NCBI RefSeq assembly: GCF_900314695.1
Contig: NZ_OMWD01000019.1
Span: 1 to 62,359 of the forward strand
From: an uncultured Methanobrevibacter sp.
GTDB lineage: Archaea > Methanobacteriota > Methanobacteria > Methanobacteriales > Methanobacteriaceae
Direction of reading: 5' to 3'
Length of the DNA stretch: 62,359 nt
Shown here: positions 42,701 to 49,996 of the stretch, one piece after another
Numbering within the stretch: the first letter of the stretch is position 1
Layout of the letters: each line of letters opens with the position of its first letter
Notes under the pieces: generated by a model
The model's database searches: none
What the model saw: the letters and a program-made list of their open reading frames with translations, nothing else
Told to the model about the DNA's origin: nothing
Position numbers and translations under genes: made by a program

Positions 42701-44369
42701 AACTTCATTTTTCGATCAAATGTCTGATGCAGATAGTGATGAAGAGGAAGCAACTTCTCTGGATATGGAAAGTATTTTGCATTTATGTAAACTTTCATTC
42801 CCTGTAAAGATGCTTAAATGGCACTACAGGTCACGTCATGAATCATTAATTTCCGTTTCAAACAGGGAATTTTATGATGATGACCTATTGGTATATCCTT
42901 CCCCTTCACATTCAGACCCTGAATTAGGTTTGAAGTTCCATTACAATCCAAATACTGCATATGATAGAGGTTCATCCTCCGCAAACCCTCTTGAGGCAAA
43001 GGATGTAGTTGAAGAAATTTTCAACCATTTCGAAAAATATGGGGATACTAAAAGTTTGGGTGTTGGAACATTTTCTGTTGCTCAAAAAAATGCCATTCTT
43101 GAAGAATTGGAGGTTAGACGTAAGGAAAGGCCTGAATTTGAAGCTTTGTTTTCTGATAATAAGGATGAACATTTCTTTGTTAAAAACCTTGAAACAATTC
43201 AAGGGGATGAAAGGGATGTTATTCTAATCAGTGTAGGTTATGGTTATGACAATGACAGAAAAATGTCTCTTAACTTCGGTCCGTTAAACCAAGACGGTGG
43301 GGAAAGAAGGCTAAATGTATTAATTACTCGTGCAAGAGAAAAATGTGTTGTTTTCTCTAACTTCAAGGCATATGATATGAAATTAACAGCCAATCCTCCA
43401 TATGGTGTAAAATCCCTTAAAGAATTTTTAGAATATGCTGAAAACTTGACTTTAGGAACCCAAGGACCTGAAATGCATACTAAAGAACCGTTTGAAGATG
43501 CAATTGCCAACTATTTGGAAGAAAACGGTTACATTGTTGATAGACAAATCGGTTGTGCAGGATTTAGAGTTGATTTGGCTATTGTCGATGATGAAAATCC
43601 AGGAAAATATATTTTGGGAATCACAACTGATGGAAAAATGTATTCATCAAGTAAAGTAGCTCGTGACAGAGACAGGTTGCGTGAACAGGTATTGACTGGA
43701 CTTGGCTGGAAATTGTACCATTTATGGTCTACTGACTGGTATAGAAACAGGGATTTGGGTCGTAAAAAATTATTGGATTTTGTTGAAAAATCCATAAAGC
43801 AATCTCGTGAAGAAGAAAAACGAAGAACTGAAGAGGCTAAAAAATTAGCTGAAAAACGTAGAATTGAAGCTGAAAAAAGAGCTGAAGAATTAAGATTAGC
43901 TCGTGAAAAAGAAGAAGCTGAAAAAAAAGCTCAGGAAGAAGCTGAATCTGATGATGAAATTAATCCGGAAGATATTGGTCCAAGTGATTTTGTTGAAGTT
44001 GAAAAAGTTGATGATGGTGACGTTTTAGAAAAACCTATAGATGTAAGTGAAATCAATCCATCAGAATTCTTCGAAGATGACAATCATGAAAAATCTACAA
44101 AAAATGAAAAATTAGATGATGTTGAAACCGTTTCTGAGTTTGTTGCTGCGGAAGAGGTTGTTGATGATTCTGTTGATGTTAAGGATGATTCTGAGTTTGT
44201 TGCTGTGGAAGAGGTTGTTGATGATTCTGTTGATGTTAAGGATGATTCGAAGAGGTTGTTGATGATTCTGTTGATGTTAAGGATGATTCTGAGTTTGTTG
44301 AAAATGAAATTGTTGATTCTTCCGAAGTTAATGTTACTCAAGATAAATCAAAAAGTGATGATGACTTGA
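39762..44369 (+). CDS. DUF4011 superfamily I helicase-nuclease, frame 1 of a broken gene
   Basis: First ~1495 residues of a giant enzyme. An N-terminal DUF4011 domain (LRKELLDLTLRNQLLNF) is followed by a split SF1 helicase: Walker A EGPPGTGKSQT (~residue 314), Walker B FDEASQV (~948), MGDTQQLPPTSF, HYRSRHESL, ETIQGDERDVILISVGYG and NVLITRARE. Then comes an MTES_1575-type restriction-endonuclease-like domain (FEDAIANYLEENGYIVD, RVDLAIV, KYILGITTDG), a K/E-rich coiled coil and an acidic tail. After base 44248 the tail switches to an unnatural Leu/Met-rich sequence and stops at 44369. The acidic sequence continues in another frame from 44249, so this is a frameshift within a 57-nt tandem repeat. 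Likely role: DNA repair or defence-type nucleic acid processing. Confidence 0.88.
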   Translation: MLNKSSNIIEKEFKNLRKELLDLTLRNQLLNFKTRAKTITIVNQSPVNLFQTLVLQDNKMYFVANKKDKKEDKSSVWDHIPFDFSKFSEGDKKLATDLTPKELQKRLYYINNQAKTMLQEQGYNILYLAIGFLQWKDKSKPRQKNNAPLVLIPVAMERKKVGESFNLEWTGEDIQTNISLKAKLLEAGIELPDFEFKRYGEVIDHYIASVRRAVSRMDGWEVNNNVALGFFSFTKFVMYNDLNPEAWEDNVDLTKNELIQAIFNPAKNDQEAFKEEDIDSQLEYRDMYQVLDADSSQIAAIQDVKAGRNLVVEGPPGTGKSQTIVNLIAELLAEGKSVLFVSEKMAALDVVKDRLTGVGLGKFVLELHSHKTRRKKFLKDLQKATNVRAQDPLNIDQTIRKLETLRRQLDDYSQIIHKPAFAVNLSPFQLYGMKESADDHFSRKNALMPLVRFQNPETITLKELDDMKVSLENLAELYQTISKENPWSKCSPKSLLPADLREIEMLINDTLHALDNFLVERGRVYDIYGIKKPDTLNEFQNSLSAFEVIKSQNAELIDGSILKSGAWNNNNDDAFKLIQELERYQRYSGILTKFNQSIFQVDIDRLIYELRNISTKKFRFFNNKQHIELVERYYAVPVPGSVDEIIRDLQEAKAVIKIRNNLEANRALGEKYYGAYWHLNANPNDLKEIARWMNEFTALVRDGTFSENTIDLMSKDLFDIKPERDLAEYIDSGEEFVRVLSKLKDKLNPRSKLIFKRETGDVSFEAWQEQLYKWRGQLSSLHLWSQYLNTKNSLKNSNASMFVDSIEKRNIKKDDIEALVDGNFADSLLNILFVENQELATFIGELHENRIREFKDLDKKILVLNRKRIFHKLNSNIPKIFGGTENPQAKILAGEFTRKSGHMPVRKLLEKAGGMIKQIKPCFMMSPLSIAQYLDPTNEELQFDVVIFDEASQVKPEDALGAFMRGKTAVVMGDTQQLPPTSFFDQMSDADSDEEEATSLDMESILHLCKLSFPVKMLKWHYRSRHESLISVSNREFYDDDLLVYPSPSHSDPELGLKFHYNPNTAYDRGSSSANPLEAKDVVEEIFNHFEKYGDTKSLGVGTFSVAQKNAILEELEVRRKERPEFEALFSDNKDEHFFVKNLETIQGDERDVILISVGYGYDNDRKMSLNFGPLNQDGGERRLNVLITRAREKCVVFSNFKAYDMKLTANPPYGVKSLKEFLEYAENLTLGTQGPEMHTKEPFEDAIANYLEENGYIVDRQIGCAGFRVDLAIVDDENPGKYILGITTDGKMYSSSKVARDRDRLREQVLTGLGWKLYHLWSTDWYRNRDLGRKKLLDFVEKSIKQSREEEKRRTEEAKKLAEKRRIEAEKRAEELRLAREKEEAEKKAQEEAESDDEINPEDIGPSDFVEVEKVDDGDVLEKPIDVSEINPSEFFEDDNHEKSTKNEKLDDVETVSEFVAAEEVVDDSVDVKDDSEFVAVEEVVDDSVDVKDDSKRLLMILLMLRMILSLLKMKLLILPKLMLLKINQKVMMT
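44133..44300 (+). repeat. 57-nt tandem repeats carrying a 16-nt deletion
   Basis: Units starting TCTGAGTTTGTTGCTG begin at 44133 and 44190 (offset 57 nt, coding SEFVA-x-EEVVDDSVDVKDD). The third unit, at 44247, lacks 16 nt between 44248 and 44249, which shifts the frame. A partial fourth unit follows. Confidence 0.85.
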
Positions 44370-46006
44370 ATGATGTTTATGTAGAAAATGACTCTGAATT
44401 CGTTGCTGATATTCCTGAATCTGCTGATGAAGAAAAAGCAGATGATTCAAAAGTAGAATTGGCAGAAGATGAAGATAAATCCTCTGATGATGAAGTATGG
44501 GAGTCAAAAGATGAAGATACCTCTCAAAATGATGATGCTGAGGTTTGGGAAGAAGATGATGGAATCTCTCCTGAAGATAATGCAGAGGTTTGGGAAGATG
44601 AAAAAGATTATTCCGATGATGAATCTGAAAATAAATCTTCAAACCCTATACGTGATAAAATCAAGTCATTTTTCAAACATGATGATTCTGAAGAAAAGAT
44701 GGATAAAAATCCATTATTTTCAGGACTTAGGTTTACTAAGGATTTAGGTAAAAATTCAGATTTAGAAAAAGAATTTGAGGATTCTCTTAAACAAGATAAA
44801 TCATCTGATGATAAGGTTGATTTAGGCTCTGATGATGACTATATCTATGTGGACCACAGTCATGATGATGAACGCTTTTTAGAAGATGAAGAAGAACCTA
44901 TAATCTTTGATACACATGAAGATATTCAAGATGATGCAGATAATTTAGATGATGATTCTATTATTGTAGACCACAGTCATGACACAGTTAAAAAAGATTC
45001 TATCAATGAAGAAATGACATCAGAAAATGTCAAAAAAGATGATGATTCTTTCAATTTCAAACAAGAGCCGATTAATTCTGATGTTGATGATATTAAATTT
45101 GACTCAAATGTAGAAGATCACCCTGGTGTTGATGATATTAAATTTGATTCAGATGTAGGCGACCATCCTGGTGTTGATGATGTTAAAATTGAAAACATTG
45201 GGGATGATGAAGTCATAGAAGAAAATAATTTTGATAATCCTAAAGAAAATGATGATAAGGTTGATTTGGGTTCTGATGAGGACTATATTTTTGTTGACCA
45301 CAGTACTGATGAGCCAATCGAAGAATCTGATGATAAAGAAAATATTGTTGATGAAGATTCACAACCGAATATTGAAGAAAGACAAAATGATACTAAATCA
45401 AAAATGAGGCATAAATTGGATTCATTCATAGCTGATGTTATTAATAATGCAGAGTCTCAATTGGAGCCTGAAGAAATTGAAACCCTTCGCGGTGAAGTAA
45501 TTGATGAAGATATTGAATCATCACATAAGCCTGCTCCTGAAGATGAATTTGTTGTTGAAGCTGAAATTGTAACTGATGGTGAAGATCTCAATATCTTTAA
45601 TGATGTGCTTCCAGATTTAAATAATGATGTATCAATAAATGATGATGAAACCGAGAGTATTGAAGATTATAGTGATTTAAAAAGGCCAACTCCAAAAACA
45701 AACTTTGAAGATGAATTAAATATTTTCAATGATGACTTGCCTGATATGAGAAATGATGTTCATGATGAAGCGACTAACATTGTTGACAGGGCAATGGATG
45801 AATTTATGGAAGAAGTATTCAGCAGTAATGATTCATCTAATGAAAAATTCACTGAAACCATTGAAAATGATGATACGGATATTATAGAAAATGAAAACAG
45901 TAAAATAAATTCTGATAATCGTGATGATTGGTCTGTAGGTAATGATGATGTTGGAATAAATTCTGATAATCGTGATGATTGGTCTGTAGGTAATGATGAT
46001 GTATAA
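44366..46006 (+). CDS. Acidic linker of the broken helicase gene, frame 2
   Basis: About 546 residues, extremely rich in Asp, Glu and Ser, with imperfect repeats such as KVDLGSDDDYIYVDHSHDD, VDDIKFDSNVEDHPG and NSDNRDDWSVGNDDVGI. No enzymatic motif or signal peptide; probably disordered. The same acidic reading runs upstream of ATG 44366 without interruption to 44249, where it joins the helicase frame across the 16-nt deletion. It stops at 46006 because of a second, 14-nt deletion in a 51-nt repeat. As a free-standing protein it makes little sense; it is best read as the linker between nuclease and DUF3320 domains. Very long for such a linker. Confidence 0.8.
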   Translation: MNDVYVENDSEFVADIPESADEEKADDSKVELAEDEDKSSDDEVWESKDEDTSQNDDAEVWEEDDGISPEDNAEVWEDEKDYSDDESENKSSNPIRDKIKSFFKHDDSEEKMDKNPLFSGLRFTKDLGKNSDLEKEFEDSLKQDKSSDDKVDLGSDDDYIYVDHSHDDERFLEDEEEPIIFDTHEDIQDDADNLDDDSIIVDHSHDTVKKDSINEEMTSENVKKDDDSFNFKQEPINSDVDDIKFDSNVEDHPGVDDIKFDSDVGDHPGVDDVKIENIGDDEVIEENNFDNPKENDDKVDLGSDEDYIFVDHSTDEPIEESDDKENIVDEDSQPNIEERQNDTKSKMRHKLDSFIADVINNAESQLEPEEIETLRGEVIDEDIESSHKPAPEDEFVVEAEIVTDGEDLNIFNDVLPDLNNDVSINDDETESIEDYSDLKRPTPKTNFEDELNIFNDDLPDMRNDVHDEATNIVDRAMDEFMEEVFSSNDSSNEKFTETIENDDTDIIENENSKINSDNRDDWSVGNDDVGINSDNRDDWSVGNDDV

Positions 46007-46090
46007 TCGTGATGATTGGTCTGTAGGTAATGATGATGTTGGAATAAATTCTGATAATCGTGATGATTGGTCTGTAGGTAATGATGATGA
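45904..46090 (+). repeat. 51-nt tandem repeats carrying a 14-nt deletion
   Basis: Units coding NSDNRDDWSVGNDDVGI; the common ATAATCG lies at 45915, 45966, 46003 and 46054, so the spacing is 51, 37 and 51. The third unit lacks 14 nt at 46002/46003, creating the TAA at 46004-46006. Confidence 0.88.
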
Positions 46091-47201
46091 AGTAAATTCC
46101 AATAACTCTAGTGATGAATCTATAAATGAAGATGGCGTTACTTTCTATCAGGGGTCTAATGATGTAAAAAGCAAACTCAGAAAAAATAATTTGTATTATG
46201 ATGATGAAAAACCTAGGTCAGTTAGGGATTCAATTCTAGGATTTAAAAAAGACATGCAATATATCAACAAATCATTAAAGGAAATAGAAAATCCTACTAA
46301 AGTTGATTATGTTTCTGTAGTCGATAGGACTGAGGAGTATAATCCTGAAGATTACCTAAATATGCCGAGTGATGATGATTCCCAATTGATTATTGATCGT
46401 GAAGAGGAATTGACATTTGCTGAAAAAGAGGAAAAAAGAATCGAAAGAGAGCTTATGGCAGAATCTATTGAAGAAGATTTGACTGATGATGTTATTGTCA
46501 ATGTTAACAATAAGCATGTCCAGGAGGAGATAAAAGACCAAACTCTTGAGGACATCATTCAATCTGCAAATGAAGATTATAAGGAAATTGAAAAGGAAAG
46601 ATATAAAAATAACAATACCCTAAAATCTTTCGACGATAAGAAACTTCCTGGAAAAAGAAAACTGGAAGACAGTATTTTTGATTATGTTGAAGTTACTGAC
46701 ATTGGTATTCATTCCTCTGATGAACTATACAAAAAACCATCCTCTGAAGTTGCCAAATCCATCAATGCCATTGTAGATGTTGAAGGACCAATTCATGTTA
46801 ATGAAGTTATAAAGAGAGTTAAAGACAGCTGTAATATTAAAAGAGCAGGTTCCACTTTGAAAAAGACTGTAAATTCAGCTATAAGTGAATCAGAAAATTC
46901 AGGTGATATAATCAAGATTGGTGACTTTTTATATGATGCTTCAAACAACAATGTTGTTATTAGAAGACGAAATAAACCTAATATTGATTTAATTTCTGAT
47001 GAGGAAATCTCTAAAAACATTGAATTAGTCTTGCTTCACAAACAGAATATGACCACAAAACAAATTGCTAAGGAAACTTCACGCAATTTCGGATTTAAAT
47101 CAACTTCCAAAAAGACAGCTGACAGGATTAATGGTGTTTTGGATTTGATGATTGCAAACAATAAAGTTAAAATTACCAATGATGTTGTTGAACTTAATTA
47201 G
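45993..47201 (+). CDS. C-terminal part of the broken helicase gene with DUF3320, frame 3
   Basis: About 400 residues, back in the same frame as the helicase. It begins within the 51-nt repeat, has an acidic/charged first half with coiled-coil character, and ends (about residues 240-400) in a DUF3320-like domain: VAKSINAIVDVEGPIHVNEVIKRVKD ... IIKIGDFLYDA, then a second helix-turn-helix-like stretch (NMTTKQIAKETSRNFGF). DUF3320 normally forms the C-terminus of DUF4011 helicases, which is strong evidence that 39762-47201 was one gene. Restoring 16 and 14 nt gives one frame of 2490 codons. uvrC follows 11 bp later. Confidence 0.82.
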   Translation: MMMYNRDDWSVGNDDVGINSDNRDDWSVGNDDEVNSNNSSDESINEDGVTFYQGSNDVKSKLRKNNLYYDDEKPRSVRDSILGFKKDMQYINKSLKEIENPTKVDYVSVVDRTEEYNPEDYLNMPSDDDSQLIIDREEELTFAEKEEKRIERELMAESIEEDLTDDVIVNVNNKHVQEEIKDQTLEDIIQSANEDYKEIEKERYKNNNTLKSFDDKKLPGKRKLEDSIFDYVEVTDIGIHSSDELYKKPSSEVAKSINAIVDVEGPIHVNEVIKRVKDSCNIKRAGSTLKKTVNSAISESENSGDIIKIGDFLYDASNNNVVIRRRNKPNIDLISDEEISKNIELVLLHKQNMTTKQIAKETSRNFGFKSTSKKTADRINGVLDLMIANNKVKITNDVVELN

Positions 47202-47212
47202 GGGGTTTTTAA

Positions 47213-48964
47213 ATGTCTACAAAACTCAAATCTCCTGATAACTTGCCTAATAAGCCGGGTGTCTATATAATGCGTGATGATACGGATACCATAATTTATA
47301 TAGGTAAGGCAAAAAATTTAGTCAAACGTGTAAAGTCTTATTTTCGTGAAAAGCTAGATAGGCCGAAAACTCAAATATTAATGAGTCATTTTGACAGTTT
47401 GGAGTATATTGTTACTAATTCTGAAAAAGAAGCGTTAATTTTAGAGGCTACTTTAATTAAAAAGCATCGTCCCAGATATAATGTTCAACTGAAGGATGAT
47501 AAAAGATATCCCTATGTAAAGATTACTTCCGAGAGCTTTCCTCGATTGGTCATTACTAGAAATGTTACAAAGGATGGAATTTATTTTGGACCGTTCACTG
47601 ATGTTGGTTCGGTTAAGCAAACTGTAAAATTCCTAAAATCATTATTCAAAATAAGAACTTGCCGCAATATGGATGGGCCATGTCTTAATGCTCAAATTGA
47701 TTTATGTTATGCGCCATGTGATGGTAAGATTTCAGAAAAGGAATATTCTGAAATTATTAACAAGATTGATTTGTTTTTCCAAGGAAAATATTCAACTATT
47801 GTTAAGAATCTCAAAGAAGAAATGGCTGAAGCTGCAAAAAATGAAGAATATGAAAAGGCAGCAGTAATAAGAGATCAAATTGCATCAATCGAAGAGATAA
47901 TGGAAAAGCAATTTGTTGACTTGGTGGATGATGATTTGGACCAGGATGTAATAGCTATTGCACCAAGTAAAAATGAAGTTGTTGTTATCATAATGCCTAT
48001 AAGAAACGGTAAGATTGTAGGGCGTGATGACTTTTTAATGAGTGGTTCACAATATGATTCATCATCTGAAGTATTATTTGCATTTATTCAGCAATATTAT
48101 GGATATAACAGGCATATTCCAAAACAGATTCTTTTGGATGAAGACATAGATGAAAAGGAATTGCTTGAAGATTGGCTAAGTGATTTGAGAGGAAATAAAG
48201 TTCATATTAAGGTTCCTCAGAAGGGAGTTAAATTACGTTTGGTAAAAATGGCTCGTAAAAATGCCGAAATTATCCAGCATCAAAAGAAAAAGATGGAAAA
48301 TGCATTAATAGAACTTAAAAAATACCTCAAACTAGAAAATTTACCTCGTGTAATTGAAGGATATGATATCAGTAACATTTCCGGTAAGTTTGCCGTAGGA
48401 TCAAAAGTTTCATTTAAAGATGGAAAACCTAATAAAAAAATGTACAAACATTTCAAAATGGAAACTCCAGGACCTAACGATTTTGCTATGATGGAAGAAC
48501 TATTGACTCGCAGATTAAAAATGGTTGATAGAGATCCCGAACCGGACTTAATAGTAATCGATGGAGGTAAAGGACAACTTGGTATGGCATGTGGTGTTTT
48601 AGATAAATTGGACCTCGCTCATATTCCTATCATTGGTCTTGCTAAGGAATTTGAAGAGATATATGTTCCAAACACCAAAAGACCAATTATTATTCCAAAA
48701 AATAATAAAGCGTTGCATTTGCTTCAGCAAGTGCGTGATGAATCTCACAGATTTGCAATAACATACCATAGAAAGTTACGCAGCAAGAATATTCAAGCCT
48801 CTTCACTTGACGATATTGCTGGTGTTGGTAAAAAACGTAAGGTTGCTCTTTTGAAAGAATTTGGCACATTGGAAAATATCAAAAATGCTTCAATAGAAGA
48901 TTTAGCTAAAATAAAGGGCATGAACAAGAAAACGGCTGAAAATGTCTATAATTATTATCACTAA
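47213..48964 (+). CDS. uvrC: Excinuclease ABC subunit C
   Basis: Dual-incision nuclease of nucleotide excision repair, 583 residues. An N-terminal GIY-YIG domain (PGVYIMRD ... IYIGKAKNLVKRVKSYF), a UVR motif (EYEKAAVIRDQIASIEEI), an RNase H-like C-terminal nuclease domain (GYDISNISGKFAVGS, VIDGGKGQLGMA) and a helix-hairpin-helix end (LDDIAGVGKKRKVALLKEFGTL) are all present. UvrA and UvrB are not in the window. GGGGG precedes ATG 47213. It directly follows the helicase-nuclease gene. Confidence 0.96.
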   Translation: MSTKLKSPDNLPNKPGVYIMRDDTDTIIYIGKAKNLVKRVKSYFREKLDRPKTQILMSHFDSLEYIVTNSEKEALILEATLIKKHRPRYNVQLKDDKRYPYVKITSESFPRLVITRNVTKDGIYFGPFTDVGSVKQTVKFLKSLFKIRTCRNMDGPCLNAQIDLCYAPCDGKISEKEYSEIINKIDLFFQGKYSTIVKNLKEEMAEAAKNEEYEKAAVIRDQIASIEEIMEKQFVDLVDDDLDQDVIAIAPSKNEVVVIIMPIRNGKIVGRDDFLMSGSQYDSSSEVLFAFIQQYYGYNRHIPKQILLDEDIDEKELLEDWLSDLRGNKVHIKVPQKGVKLRLVKMARKNAEIIQHQKKKMENALIELKKYLKLENLPRVIEGYDISNISGKFAVGSKVSFKDGKPNKKMYKHFKMETPGPNDFAMMEELLTRRLKMVDRDPEPDLIVIDGGKGQLGMACGVLDKLDLAHIPIIGLAKEFEEIYVPNTKRPIIIPKNNKALHLLQQVRDESHRFAITYHRKLRSKNIQASSLDDIAGVGKKRKVALLKEFGTLENIKNASIEDLAKIKGMNKKTAENVYNYYH

Positions 48965-49064
48965 ACTATCTACTTTTTTTTCAAAATTTAGCCTATTTTC
49001 CATTAACTTTAAATATAAGTATTTTAATAATGTTTTTATAATAATTGTAAAAGGTTTAATGAAT

Positions 49065-49607
49065 ATGGTTAAATGTCCCCGGTGTGGCTATGAAAATTCC
49101 GCCACAGCTACTTATTGTGATAACTGTGCCTATCTTCTAACTGATCATAAAGGTAATAGATTAAATAATAATAAAAGAACAAGCAGTTGGAATATGGGTG
49201 TTGCTAAAAAAATTGTTATTGTTTTGGGTATTGTTGTAATTGCTTTGTTATTATTCTCTTTTGTTTATAATAATTCCCAACCATCTTCTGAAGAGGCTTT
49301 AAATGTCATTACGGACAATGGAAGTCTAAATCATTCTGATTCTTATCCTTATACAGCAGTCGTAAAATATGATGGCAGCTGGTTTTCAAGAATGGGTGAT
49401 CCAAATTACCTTGTGGATGAAGCAGGTACTGGTCAAAAAAGAGTTCTTTTGGATTGCGCATCTTGGGAAAGGGTACATATTATGGCTCAAAAAGAAGATG
49501 CTGGTGAAGGCAATCTTACTATTCAACTTTTGAAAAATGGTAATGTTGTAGCTCAAAATTCAACTACAAATGCTACTGGAAGTATTGAAATAAATTATAA
49601 TTATTAA
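49065..49607 (+). CDS. Zinc-ribbon membrane protein, unknown function
   Basis: About 180 residues: an N-terminal zinc ribbon (CPRCGYENSATATYCDNCAYLL), a short basic linker, one hydrophobic helix (KKIVIVLGIVVIALLLFSFVY), then a ~110-residue outside domain with N-x-T sequons (KYDGSWFSRMGDPNYLVDEAGTGQKRVLLDC). The architecture suggests a membrane protein with a cytosolic zinc finger, common and uncharacterised in Methanobacteriales. Start: ATG 49065, with ATG 49059 as a close alternative; a longer upstream frame overlaps uvrC and is unlikely. TTTAAATA near 49009 is the TATA box. Confidence 0.8.
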   Translation: MVKCPRCGYENSATATYCDNCAYLLTDHKGNRLNNNKRTSSWNMGVAKKIVIVLGIVVIALLLFSFVYNNSQPSSEEALNVITDNGSLNHSDSYPYTAVVKYDGSWFSRMGDPNYLVDEAGTGQKRVLLDCASWERVHIMAQKEDAGEGNLTIQLLKNGNVVAQNSTTNATGSIEINYNY

Positions 49608-49612
49608 AAAAA

Positions 49613-49909
49613 TTATAATTCATTTATTTTTGCTTCAAGCAGTTCAATTAGTTCATCAGTTTTGTAAAGACGAATTTCCTGTTCTTCTTTATCTTTGAAG
49701 ATTCGGATAAATTTTGTAAGGTCATTGCATAATTGGTCGTATTGAATATTTAATGTGTTAAAGTTAGATAGTAGTCCAAATGCTTTTTCTTGGTCTAATT
49801 TTGGGTTATCTTGTAATATTCTTTCAATATTTGCAAAATGAGTTTCAATCATTATTTTTTCTTGCTCTAAACTGTCCATATATTCTTGAATTTTATTTTC
49901 ACTAACCAT
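49613..49909 (-). CDS. Small coiled-coil hypothetical protein
   Basis: A 98-residue soluble protein, largely alpha-helical (SENKIQEYMDSLEQEKIMIETHFANIERILQDN ... DELIELLEAKINEL). No cysteine, signal peptide or membrane helix. GTGATTT precedes ATG 49909. Convergent with the zinc-ribbon gene (5 bp apart) and divergent from atwA. I do not recognise the family; a small helical-bundle protein is all that can be said. Confidence 0.75.
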   Translation of the reverse strand: MVSENKIQEYMDSLEQEKIMIETHFANIERILQDNPKLDQEKAFGLLSNFNTLNIQYDQLCNDLTKFIRIFKDKEEQEIRLYKTDELIELLEAKINEL

Positions 49910-49996
49910 TTAAATCACTTGTTTTAAATCTTTAATAATTAAAATATAAATACTTATACTGATAAAAATTTGTATGTTAAAAAAGGGGCATAAAGA

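Noticed and set aside
44241..44256. Programmed ribosomal frameshifting in the helicase gene
   Set aside because: No slippery heptamer or downstream structure; comparison of repeat units shows missing DNA instead.
44084..44642. Two minus-strand frames over the acidic linker (Ser/Thr-rich and His/Leu-rich)
   Set aside because: Compositional mirrors of GAT/GAA repeats on the plus strand.
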